Below are positions 16,647 through 25,200 of a stretch of DNA of 64,000 bases, one piece after another (within the stretch, counting starts at the first letter, position 1; each line of letters begins with the position of its first letter). Origin of the DNA: Candidatus Brocadia pituitae. GTDB lineage: Bacteria; Planctomycetota; Brocadiia; Brocadiales; Brocadiaceae. The position numbers and the translations under genes were made by a program. Under the pieces are notes generated by a model, which did no database searches, was not told the DNA's origin, and worked only from the letters and a program-made list of their open reading frames with translations. The DNA lies in NCBI GenBank assembly GCA_017347445.1, contig AP021856.1, forward strand, positions 124,001 to 188,000, read 5' to 3'.

Positions 16647-18041
16647 TCAGCGGTGGCTCTGCCCCTTGCAAAGCCTTGCCATATAACCGCCGTCTCCGGC
16701 ATTCATGCCGGGAAGACAATAGTCCTCTGCTTCGAGAAAGAATTGGGATTCAGTGTCCACAAACTTTTTTATCACCGCATCGTTTTCTTCCGGTTCGATG
16801 CTGCAGGTGCTGTATACGAGAGAGCCTCCTGCTTTCAGCATGGAGGTGCCTGTTTTCAGGATCGAGTATTGAAGAGAGGCTAGTTTTTCAATGTCACTTT
16901 CTTTTAATCTCCACCTCGCCTCAGCGCGGCGCGCAAGCACGCCGGTATTGGAACATGGGGCATCGATGAGTACCCGTTCGAATTGAGTATGGAAGGGAAG
17001 CCGGCCTTCAGATGCATCACCGCACACAAGGGTGACATTCCGGAGTCCCATCCGCCGGCAATTTTCTTTGATTAACTGCATGCGTTTTAAAGAAATGTCC
17101 ACGGCATATATCCACCCAGTGTCTCCCACTAATTCTGCAATATGGGTCGTCTTGCCACCGGGTGCGGCGTACAAATCCAGCACGACGTCTGATTTTTCTG
17201 CCTTGAGGAATTCTGCCACCTTCATAGCAGAAACGTCCTGCACAAAGAATAATCCTTCCGCAAATCCGGGTATCTCTGAAACGGCAACGTCGTCAACGAC
17301 AACCGCATCATTGACGGTGTGTGAAGGAATACCATTTTGGTTGAGCAATGTAACATATTCCCGGGTTGATATCTTTCCTTGATTTATGCGAAGGAATAGC
17401 CTTGGCGTACGATTGCCGGCTCCGCAGATTTCGATGGTATCATCCTTTCCATACCTGCGGAGCCATCGTTGTATGAGCCACTCCGGATAGCTATACGTAA
17501 CGGATAGACAGGAAGAGAGCGCTTCGCTGGGATTGGGGAATATTGGAGTCCGAAAGACACACCAGGTATTTTCCCGTCGGAACAAGGCCCTCTGCGGGTC
17601 GGTAATTTCTGATGCAGGTGCGGATTTGTTGTGAATGCTGCGTTCGATGGAACGGAGGACTGCATTCGTAAACCTGGCGGCATCTGTGCGGTGAGTTAAT
17701 TTTTTTACCAGTTCGACCGATGTGTTTACCGCAGCAGAAGAGGGGATTTTGTCTAAATAGATGATCTGATAGAGACCGAGCCTCAGGGCATGTAATATCC
17801 ATGGCTCTATCCTGGCAAGTGGAATTTTTGAAAAAGAGGAAATAAGGGCATCAAGAGATAAACGATGGCGGGTAACACCCTGTGCCAATTCGGTAAGGAG
17901 TCTTTTGTCCCGCGCAGACAAATTACCCCGTGAACATCTTTCAGAGAGTAATTCACGGACAAAAACCTCTTGTTCTTCAGCTGCCCTCAGGATATGGATG
18001 CATTCATATCGGACATCTGCCTTAGGTGAGGAATTTTTCAA
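16647..18041 (-). CDS. rsmB: 16S rRNA (cytosine-967-C5)-methyltransferase
   Basis: A 464-aa SAM-dependent methyltransferase. The N-terminal NusB-like RNA-binding domain covers about residues 1-150 (RDKRLLTELAQGVTRHRLSLD, AAVNTSVELVKKLT), followed by the catalytic domain with the SAM site DLYAAPGGKTTHIAELVGD (near 300), DAPCSNTGVLARRAEARW with the first catalytic Cys (near 370) and YSTCSIEPEEN with the second (near 418). The start is a TTG preceded by AGAGG and overlaps the end of the DUF116 gene by 20 nt, so the two are coupled. It is the last gene of def-fmt-DUF116-rsmB. def-fmt-rsmB clusters are common in bacteria, which supports the call. Confidence 0.93.
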   Translation of the reverse strand: MKNSSPKADVRYECIHILRAAEEQEVFVRELLSERCSRGNLSARDKRLLTELAQGVTRHRLSLDALISSFSKIPLARIEPWILHALRLGLYQIIYLDKIPSSAAVNTSVELVKKLTHRTDAARFTNAVLRSIERSIHNKSAPASEITDPQRALFRRENTWCVFRTPIFPNPSEALSSCLSVTYSYPEWLIQRWLRRYGKDDTIEICGAGNRTPRLFLRINQGKISTREYVTLLNQNGIPSHTVNDAVVVDDVAVSEIPGFAEGLFFVQDVSAMKVAEFLKAEKSDVVLDLYAAPGGKTTHIAELVGDTGWIYAVDISLKRMQLIKENCRRMGLRNVTLVCGDASEGRLPFHTQFERVLIDAPCSNTGVLARRAEARWRLKESDIEKLASLQYSILKTGTSMLKAGGSLVYSTCSIEPEENDAVIKKFVDTESQFFLEAEDYCLPGMNAGDGGYMARLCKGQSHR

Positions 18042-18465
18042 TTGCCTCTTTTACCTCGTCCAGATAGACATCCGTATCCTTACAATATCCGTGAGGCCTG
18101 AGATTGGGTACCGCAAAGATTGCCTTAGACATGGCTGCCATCAGACCCGTCCTGAGTTCCTTTTCGCAGGCAATCGCAATTACCCCGTGGATGTCTTCCG
18201 CCATCACCCTTTGAAGGGCGGCGCGTCCTCCGCTGGCAAGGGTAATATGGACGCCGTACTTTTCAGAAAATTCTATCAGGTCCTTGACCTTACATTTCCC
18301 GCAGCGTTTACATTCATTTAAATCATTTTTAACATTCTGTTTACACTGCGAACTCTGAATGCAGTGGGGGAATAAAATCAATAGATTTTTCGGAGAACAT
18401 TTTTTCTTGCGAAACTTCATCATGAGGTTATTGATAGAAACAACTTTTTTATCAATAAATTCCAT
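18022..18465 (-). CDS. DUF116 family protein
   Basis: A 147-aa protein of the DUF116 type. It shows a cysteine-rich front (FPHCIQSSQCKQ, then CKRCGKCKVKDL) and the conserved core ASGGRAALQRVMAEDIHGVIAIACEKEL with a further Cys near residue 100 and HGYCKDTDV near 128. The clustered cysteines suggest a metal or iron-sulphur site; the biochemical role is not established to my knowledge. It lies between fmt and rsmB and overlaps rsmB by 20 nt, so it is part of the translation-linked operon. A short GGCAGG ribosome site precedes the ATG. Confidence 0.85.
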   Translation of the reverse strand: MEFIDKKVVSINNLMMKFRKKKCSPKNLLILFPHCIQSSQCKQNVKNDLNECKRCGKCKVKDLIEFSEKYGVHITLASGGRAALQRVMAEDIHGVIAIACEKELRTGLMAAMSKAIFAVPNLRPHGYCKDTDVYLDEVKEAIEKFLT

Positions 18466-18521
18466 AGTACCTGCCTTTGTATAAATGGTAAAAGGTTATT
18501 TTGCCGCAGACAACTCCGGGC

Positions 18522-19481
18522 TCACGACACAAACATGTCCCCAGCGGTTATCCTATGACCACGGATATATTCCTGCGCATCCATCACGCGTTTACCCTCC
18601 GGTTGTAATTGGGTAATGCAAATAATTCCGTCTAATGTTGCCACATGAATGCCACAGGGGGTAATTTCGCATATCATACCGGGGGTAAGAGGTGATTTTG
18701 TCTTTGACATATCGTGAAACTGCGTATTCTGTATAAGAATTCTTACTCTTTCTTTTGAATCGTTTTTGATAAGATAGGCATAAGCGCCGGGAGAAGGCGT
18801 CAATCCGCGCACCAGATTATGAATTTTTTGCGCCCCCTGTGCCCACAGAATCAAGCCATGTTCTTTTTTTAACTTCGGCGCAAAGGATACGCCATTTTCG
18901 TCCTGTTGTGTATAAGTGGCTTTTCCCGTTTCTATCAGGTGCAAGGCATCAATTAATAGCTCTGCGCCCATTACAGACAGCCTTTTTTCAAGTCCTCCTG
19001 CGTTCTCACTCATCGATAACGGCGTTGCTTCTTGAGCAATAATTTCGCCAGCATCCATCCTGGCAGTCATAACTACGGCAGTAACGCCGGTAACGGTTTC
19101 GCCTTGCATGATTGCCCAGTTAATAGGGGCTGCTCCGCGATATTTTGGCAATAACGACGCATGGATATTCAGGCAACGGTGTCGCGGAAGATGAAGGATT
19201 GTATTGGACAAAAACTGACCAAAGGCAACAACAACGATACATTCGGGCGAAAGATCCTGGAGTTGTCTTATTACCGGCTCATCATTGATGTTGACAGGTT
19301 GCAGAATCTTTAATCCCCGTTCTTGTGCCTTTACCTTCACTGGTGAAGGACTCGGTATTTTACTTCTTCCTCTGGGTCTGTCCGGCTGTGTAACAACCGC
19401 AATGACTTTGTGCGATGATACCGTCAATGAGTATAAACTGGGAACGGCAAATTCAGGTGTTCCCATAAAGACTATCTTCAT
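18522..19481 (-). CDS. fmt: Methionyl-tRNA formyltransferase
   Basis: A 319-aa enzyme that formylates initiator Met-tRNA. The N-terminal formyltransferase domain starts MKIVFMGTPEFAVPSL and contains the catalytic segment LNIHASLLPKYRGAAPINWA (near residues 107-126), which includes the Asn, His and following Asp-region of the family, and MQGETVTGVT. The C-terminal anticodon-arm domain runs from about 210 (IHNLVRGLTPSPGAYAYL). Length matches E. coli Fmt (315 aa). It is second in the cluster after def, 57 nt downstream. Confidence 0.96.
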   Translation of the reverse strand: MKIVFMGTPEFAVPSLYSLTVSSHKVIAVVTQPDRPRGRSKIPSPSPVKVKAQERGLKILQPVNINDEPVIRQLQDLSPECIVVVAFGQFLSNTILHLPRHRCLNIHASLLPKYRGAAPINWAIMQGETVTGVTAVVMTARMDAGEIIAQEATPLSMSENAGGLEKRLSVMGAELLIDALHLIETGKATYTQQDENGVSFAPKLKKEHGLILWAQGAQKIHNLVRGLTPSPGAYAYLIKNDSKERVRILIQNTQFHDMSKTKSPLTPGMICEITPCGIHVATLDGIICITQLQPEGKRVMDAQEYIRGHRITAGDMFVS

Positions 19482-19537
19482 TCAATACATCAGCCTCTGT
19501 TCTCAGGGTGTCTTTTCTTTTTCGGGAAACCTGTCAC

Positions 19538-20059
19538 TCATACAGGGACTTTTGCGCCTTTGTAGAGACGTTCAAATTCTTTTAACTGTTGAGAAATCGC
19601 CAGTCGGTTTGAAGGACCCATCCTATCAATAAAAAGCTCTCCGTTGAGATGGTCCAATTCGTGCTGCCATGCACGGGCAGCCAGCCCTTCCGCCTCTATC
19701 TCTATTTTCAGGCCTTTCAGGTTATACGCGTGCGCCTTGATCCGCTGTGCCCGGATAATCTTGCTCATAATGCCAGGGAAACTTAAACAACCCTCTTCTT
19801 TATTCAGCTCGCCGGCTTCTTCGACAATGACCGGATTAATAAATACCTTCTCTCCATGGCTTGTCCCGCCAACATCAATAAGAAACAGGCGGACAGACCA
19901 CCCCACCTGTGGTGCTGCAAGACCTACACCCTGGGCATGGTGCATCAACTCCATCATCTCTTCTATTTTTTTGCATGCTTCTTTATCAATTTCCTTGAGT
20001 GGTTTTGCCTTTTGACGAAGCACGGGATCAGGGTAAAGGACAATATTCATAGGTATCAT
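19538..20059 (-). CDS. def: Peptide deformylase
   Basis: A 173-aa metalloenzyme that removes the formyl group from nascent chains. All three motifs are present: GVGLAAPQVG (near 43-52), EGCLSFPG with the metal-binding Cys (near 91-98) and HELDHLNGELF with the two metal-binding His (near 134-144). The N-terminus could be either M at 20059 (MIPMN) or the second Met at 20050; most family members begin close to the second. It opens the def-fmt-DUF116-rsmB cluster. Confidence 0.96.
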   Translation of the reverse strand: MIPMNIVLYPDPVLRQKAKPLKEIDKEACKKIEEMMELMHHAQGVGLAAPQVGWSVRLFLIDVGGTSHGEKVFINPVIVEEAGELNKEEGCLSFPGIMSKIIRAQRIKAHAYNLKGLKIEIEAEGLAARAWQHELDHLNGELFIDRMGPSNRLAISQQLKEFERLYKGAKVPV

Positions 20060-20247
20060 TTCTCATCGAACGTTATGAATTTTAAGGGGCATCTTCTGAC
20101 GTCTGTCTTTACAAAAGGCTGAAACTCCTTAACATCGGGAGGGACGCCTCTGGCCGATACAACACGGTGATGGATTATAAGATTTTAGATTGTAACTATA
20201 CTAAAAAAAGAGAAAGAATGCAAGTTTCTTCCGTTTTCCTGTTGACT

Positions 20248-20275
20248 TTGAATCATAAATTACTTACATTATAAA
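20248..20275 (+). promoter_or_regulatory. Likely sigma-70 promoter of rpsT
   Basis: TTGAAT at 20248-20253 and TATAAA at 20270-20275 with a 16-nt spacer, about 65 nt ahead of the rpsT start. It is the only good -35/-10 pair in the gap between the divergent def and rpsT genes. Confidence 0.5.
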
Positions 20276-20340
20276 ACTTTAGTTTCCACATTTATGCCGG
20301 ATATCTTATTTATCAACTTTCATTAAAGGAGTCGTGTACC

Positions 20341-20622
20341 ATGCCTACCATGAAGTCGGCCAAGAAAAGGCTCAGGCAAAACGAGAAACGAAACTTAAGA
20401 AACAGATCTTGCCGGTCTGCACTGAAAACGAAGATAAAAGGTTTTTTAGGCATCGCAAAAGAGGGAAAGGCTCAGGCAGCAGAAGAGGAACTCCGGCTCA
20501 CCGTGAAAACGATAGACCAGGCTGTCTCTAAAGGAATTCTCCATAAAAAAACGGCAAACAGAAAAAAATCACGTTTCGCGAGAAAGCTGAATCAGATAAA
20601 GGCTGCATCACAAAAGAGCTAA
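20341..20622 (+). CDS. rpsT: 30S ribosomal protein S20
   Basis: A 93-aa basic ribosomal protein that binds 16S rRNA. It shows the S20 pattern: MPTMKSAKKRLRQNEKRNLRN at the N-terminus, a middle helix with SALKTKIKGFL, and ILHKKTANRKKSRFARKLNQI near the C-terminus. Length is standard (about 87-95 aa). The AAAGGAG ribosome site lies at the right distance. It is a single-gene unit, with the HDAC-family gene ending directly after it on the opposite strand (convergent, no gap). Confidence 0.95.
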   Translation: MPTMKSAKKRLRQNEKRNLRNRSCRSALKTKIKGFLGIAKEGKAQAAEEELRLTVKTIDQAVSKGILHKKTANRKKSRFARKLNQIKAASQKS

Positions 20623-21558
20623 TTATCTACAAAGCAATGCCTTGAGGTGGGATTCTATACAGAGCGGAAGCGCTGTAACATGGTAACCGCCCTCAAGGCA
20701 TGACACAACTCTGCCCTGACAGTATCGCTCTGCCGATTTTACAACAATTTCCGTTAAGGTGCAGAAATCTTCAATCTCTAAGTTTAGCCCACCGATAGGA
20801 TCCTTCTTGTACGTATCAAAACCTGCTGAAACAAGGATAAAGTCCGGTACAAAATGAGCTGTGTTCTGGTCCATGATATCCGCAAAGAATTCCAGATAAT
20901 TTTTTGACATCGTATCTGCCGGCAGAGGTACATTGACGGTAAACCCCTTGCCTTTCCCCAGCCCGGTTTCTTCCTTCCTGCCGGAACCCGGATAAAACGG
21001 GTAACGGTGCAGAGAACAATAGAATACCGTTGGGTCATAGTAGAACGTATCCTGCGTACCGTTGCCATGGTGAACGTCCCAGTCAACAACAAATACCTTT
21101 TCCAGCCGGTAGTGAGACTGGAGGTATTTTGCGGCAATGGCGACATTATTAAAGAGACAGAACCCCATGCCGCGTTCGGGTGTGGCGTGGTGGCCCGGTG
21201 GACGCACCAGGCAAAAGGCATTTCTCTCTTCGCCCTTCATGATCAGATCTATTGCCGTTAGTGGCGCCCCTGCTGCATAAAGAGCGGCCTGGTATGATGC
21301 TGCAGAAACCACGGTGTCGGCGTCCAGATATCCCCCACCGGTATCCGAGATTTTTTTGATCATCTCGATATAGGCTTGCGGATGAACGAGGCCAATTTCT
21401 TCCACGGATGCAGCGCGGGGTTTTTCCATCCGCAATTGGTTCCACAGGTTGCTTTGTCTGAGATGTGTTACCGTATTTTCAATCCTTTTGGTATTCTCAG
21501 GATGGCCATAGCCCGTATCGTGTTGCAGAAAAATATCGTCATAGATCAGCAATGTCAT
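20623..21558 (-). CDS. Histone deacetylase/AcuC-family amidohydrolase
   Basis: A zinc-dependent deacetylase-like protein of about 311 aa. Family motifs are HPENTKRIENT near the N-terminus, LVRPPGHHATPERGMGFCLFNNVAIAA (the active-site His pair), VFVVDWDVHHGNGTQDTFY (zinc Asp and His) and VSAGFDTYKKDPIGGLNL (second zinc Asp). Substrates of bacterial members include acetylated polyamines and acetyl-lysine; which applies here is unknown. A longer frame opens at 21612 with GTG, but that codon lies inside a 28-bp REP palindrome (21603-21630), so the internal ATG at 21558 (MTLLIYDD), where family similarity begins, is preferred. Confidence 0.9.
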   Translation of the reverse strand: MTLLIYDDIFLQHDTGYGHPENTKRIENTVTHLRQSNLWNQLRMEKPRAASVEEIGLVHPQAYIEMIKKISDTGGGYLDADTVVSAASYQAALYAAGAPLTAIDLIMKGEERNAFCLVRPPGHHATPERGMGFCLFNNVAIAAKYLQSHYRLEKVFVVDWDVHHGNGTQDTFYYDPTVFYCSLHRYPFYPGSGRKEETGLGKGKGFTVNVPLPADTMSKNYLEFFADIMDQNTAHFVPDFILVSAGFDTYKKDPIGGLNLEIEDFCTLTEIVVKSAERYCQGRVVSCLEGGYHVTALPLCIESHLKALLCR

Positions 21559-21602
21559 ATCTTTTAAACCGTAATCCGATTCCTCGCGCAAAATGTTCAA
21601 AG

Positions 21603-21630
21603 GCAGGGACACGGTGCACCGTGTCCCTGC
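21603..21630. repeat. REP palindrome, 3' flank of RAYT 2
   Basis: A 28-bp palindrome GCAGGGACACGGTG/CACCGTGTCCCTGC, three bases from the RAYT 2 stop codon. It is one of three copies around and inside this transposase gene (also 21874-21901 and 22224-22251). Confidence 0.9.
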
Positions 21631-21632
21631 GG

Positions 21633-22181
21633 CTATTTTATGTTGGCTGGATTTTCTTTGTCAAATTCCCATTGTAATGGATTGTTGATAATGTATTCCC
21701 TGATTTGGTTCAAATTTTTTTCATTACGGATTATATGTTCATAAAATCGAGATTGCCATACTGCCTTTCCATAAGATTTTTTGATTTCGTTTATCCGTTT
21801 TTTTGTTACCGCCTTGAATGACCTTATTATTGTTGGGATGGAATTGGACGTCGGTCTGCCAAATTGTTCAAATGTAGGGACACGGTGCACCGTGTCCCTA
21901 CCATCATCCAAAATTATGATTATTCCATGTACATGATTCGGCATCACAATGTATTTATCTATGATAATATTCGACCGTATTTCTGCCGTTTTTACCCATT
22001 CGTTTTCAACAATCATACCATATTCATTCGATCTCATTTCACCATGTATTACATCGCCTAAAATACATTCTTTGTTATGTGTGCATATCGTTATAAAATA
22101 TGCGCCTGCCTTTGAATAATCATATTCCTTTAATCGGATTGACCTTCGATGGTGTTTGTCTGGATCATATGTCATTTTCAT
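21633..22181 (-). CDS. REP-associated tyrosine transposase (RAYT 2)
   Basis: A 182-aa Y1/HUH single-strand transposase. The N-terminus YDPDKHHRRSIRLKEYDYSK, the HUH motif in MPNHVHGIIII (residues 80-90) and the tyrosine motif WQSRFYEHIIRNEKNL are intact, so unlike RAYT 1 this gene looks complete. Residues 94-103 (GRDTVHRVPT) are encoded by a 28-bp palindrome placed in frame at the same structural site as the palindrome in RAYT 1. Identical palindromes flank the gene on both sides. The upstream one lies between it and the STAND gene. RAYTs cut and rejoin single-stranded REP hairpins; here gene and hairpins form one unit. Confidence 0.9.
   Translation of the reverse strand: MKMTYDPDKHHRRSIRLKEYDYSKAGAYFITICTHNKECILGDVIHGEMRSNEYGMIVENEWVKTAEIRSNIIIDKYIVMPNHVHGIIIILDDGRDTVHRVPTFEQFGRPTSNSIPTIIRSFKAVTKKRINEIKKSYGKAVWQSRFYEHIIRNEKNLNQIREYIINNPLQWEFDKENPANIK
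21874..21901. repeat. REP palindrome inside RAYT 2 coding sequence
   Basis: A 28-bp palindrome GTAGGGACACGGTG/CACCGTGTCCCTAC, in frame, encoding residues 94-103 of RAYT 2. It is nearly identical to the two flanking copies. Confidence 0.9.
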
Positions 22182-22223
22182 TTCCGATTATACCGTTATA
22201 CAGATATGCCGTTGTATGCCGAT

Positions 22224-22251
22224 GTAGGGACACGGAGCACCGTGTCCCTAC
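22224..22251. repeat. REP palindrome, 5' flank of RAYT 2
   Basis: A 28-bp palindrome, GTAGGGACACGGAG with a near-perfect complement, differing by one base from the internal copy. It lies between the RAYT 2 start and the stop codon of the STAND gene (8 bp away). Confidence 0.9.
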
Positions 22252-22258
22252 GATATAA

Positions 22259-25200
22259 TTAAAAACCATTTCTCTCCTCTTCAATTTTTGCTTGCTCAAT
22301 TTTTCGGTCTAAAGAGATTACGTATTCATCAATCCACCGCTTTACATTTTCATTTTCCTCTCCCTTATTGAAATCAAGCAATTGTTGCTTTTTGTTTTGG
22401 TAGTGAAGACTTGCGGGACCACTCCAGCCTTCTGTTGAAAAGTTTGCCATTAGATTCCTTCGAACATCGTCTCGCATGCCGTAACGTATGAGCACTTCTC
22501 GCGCAAAACAGGTTTTCCCTTCTTCTCGAAAAAGTTTTTTAGGAACAAAACTTGCAAAATACCATGCACGATTTTCTATATCCTCATCTACCCATTTAAA
22601 AATTAGTTCCAATGGAAATATAGGCAGCGCCCCCTTTCCTTCATCATCAAAAGAAAAACCACCTCTTAACCACTGTTTGATATGGTATGATTGCGAGCCT
22701 ATCGGTGGACCCAAATATTTTGTTACTAATATCCAAACTTCTCTGGGATATTTCTGAGTAATTTCATCAAGTACAGCTTGTGTTATGTCGTGAATATTAT
22801 CCAGAATGGTTCCATCCTCTCCAAAATGTTGAAGTATTTTGTCTGCAATTTCTAAATTATTTTTAGGATAGAACTTTATAAAAGCCTTTCCTATGTTCGC
22901 CCAATGGTAGTCATCCATCTGATCGTGCTTGCCAGAATTTAGTTTTTGAAATAGCAAAGGATGCAACAACAATCTCATTGTTAGTTCTACTGGCAAGATG
23001 TGTTCGGGTTCTTTGTAGATATAATAAAGATGATACATATCTAATGAGGTTGAGATTGCATAAATATCTGAGCTGGTGAGTAAATAATCAATAATTATTT
23101 TAAATACATCTTCAGATAGATTTTGCGCAATTTTTCCTGTACGAAATATCCAAAAGTATCTAATAGTTATAATACCTTTTTTTGCTAGATCAAGAATACG
23201 CAAGGCGGCTTGATCAGACATTCCCGAATATTTAGTTAATTCAGGAATCCAGGTATTTAATTTAATATCTTCCTTCATAGTATCAAGTGTGTTTTCCCAT
23301 CTAACTCGGTCTTTCTCAAAAATGATACGGAAATATCCACTGAGAAAATTAACACTGGGGTTTTTGTTTGCATTTCGTTGTGCTTCAAGAAGTATAGGCA
23401 AGAGAGAAAAATTATTATCTTTTCTCCCAATTTCATATCCAAAACGGTAACCATTTTGTGCTTCTGTTGTTACTAACCAATCTAATTCTGGTTTCAAAAG
23501 GTTATTATTTGCAACTGCTTGTTGTGTTAATGCCTCAATTTGTAATTGGAGTTGATTTAACTGAGTACCCTCTTCATCATAATTATCTTCAACAATATCC
23601 ATACCAACGTAGCGTTTCATTTTTGATGAAAAATCATTTCCAATAAATGTATCTCTAAGTTGTTCTAAACGCTGTCGCGTCTCAATCGGCAGTTCTTTAC
23701 CAATATAATTGAGGATTTCAATAACTCTTGTTAATATCTTCTTCTTGTCTCCGTAAGGTTTTTGTTTTAATTCATTTACTGTATCAATAACCATATCAGT
23801 CAAATTTTGAATTCTTACTAATCCCCAAACACGATGGAGAAGAATATCAATTCCTTGTTGCTGTTCATCTTCTGGTAAACTATCCAATCGTTTGAATAAT
23901 AGTTGCCACACCTGACGATATGCATCAAACAATTCTCCGTATGTTTTCGGCATCCACAATTGTGGTTCTTTTCGTAATCCTTGATATTCAGCACCTACTG
24001 TACGTGTGAAGTGTTGTGTTTCTAATGCAAGATCACAAGCATGTAATCCAAGTTTTCTTCGTTCTTTTGAGCTTGATTCTAATGCTTCTTTGAGAACTGG
24101 AAGGCGCTCTTTTGGTGAAGCTTCTGTGGGAGCTACTTGCCCACGAGCTGGAGAAAATAGTTCTGCAAAAATACCACCGGCATTATTTGAATAGGTTTCA
24201 TTTTCTGCCTCCCCAAGTACAAGAAGTAATCTTGCTGCGTCCCCAAATAAGTCCCTCCATACTGCGATCTTCTCAAGTGCCAACACAACCTCTCTACGTC
24301 CAGTTGTGAATTGCAAAAGTTCTTCTTTAGTCCATTTACCAATTGTTCTTTTAAGACATTCTAATGCCGACTTCGGATCGGCCTCGGTTAGCGCTAAAAA
24401 AAAAGGCGCCCCAAGTTTTGTTTTTAAAATAGCATCATTCTGAAAAGGACCATTTTTACTAAGAAGTTCTTTAACAATCTGAGAAGCAACCTCAGAACTT
24501 GCTGCATATTTAAACATTTCACAAAACCAATCAAGCAAAGAAGTGGGTATATTTTGAGAAAACTCATTAAGATTGAATGTATTGCCGTAAATATTCCACC
24601 AGTCAATCCAAAGTTTAATATGGAGTGCTTTGGGTGTGATATAGAGCGTATTTTCACCCTGAAGAATTCTCCGTGCTTTTAAATTATTTATAATTTCTTG
24701 GAATCTTGGCCATGTAATTTGTAGGTCTGCTCTCTCGATTATTTTAGCTATCGCTTGTGCTTCGCTAACAACAGGCCGTCCATAGCCGAATCGCTTAAAA
24801 AGTGCTAAATGTCGAAGAATTGTTCGCCTTTGTCCTACCTCTGGATTATTTGGATCATCACCACTCACAATATATCGTTCCCACACATTAACTGTATCGG
24901 GAGGTTTTAATAAATCTTCTGGATTTGTCTTTAAATTAAATCCAATAACATGGGCCACACGGGGAGATCCACTACATAACTCTGACCACCTATCAGCCTG
25001 ATCTTTGGGAATTTGGTACTCTTGGATTATTTTGCTTATCTGTTCATTGTCTAATGGTGGGATATCAAAGTAAACGATATTACCAGATGTATCATCGCAC
25101 TCATTATAAATTGAAATAATTCTAATTCTTGGTCCTCGATACTTTAACTTATCCCAAATATATGATCTACTATCTGGATTGCATTCATCAAGAACCAAGA

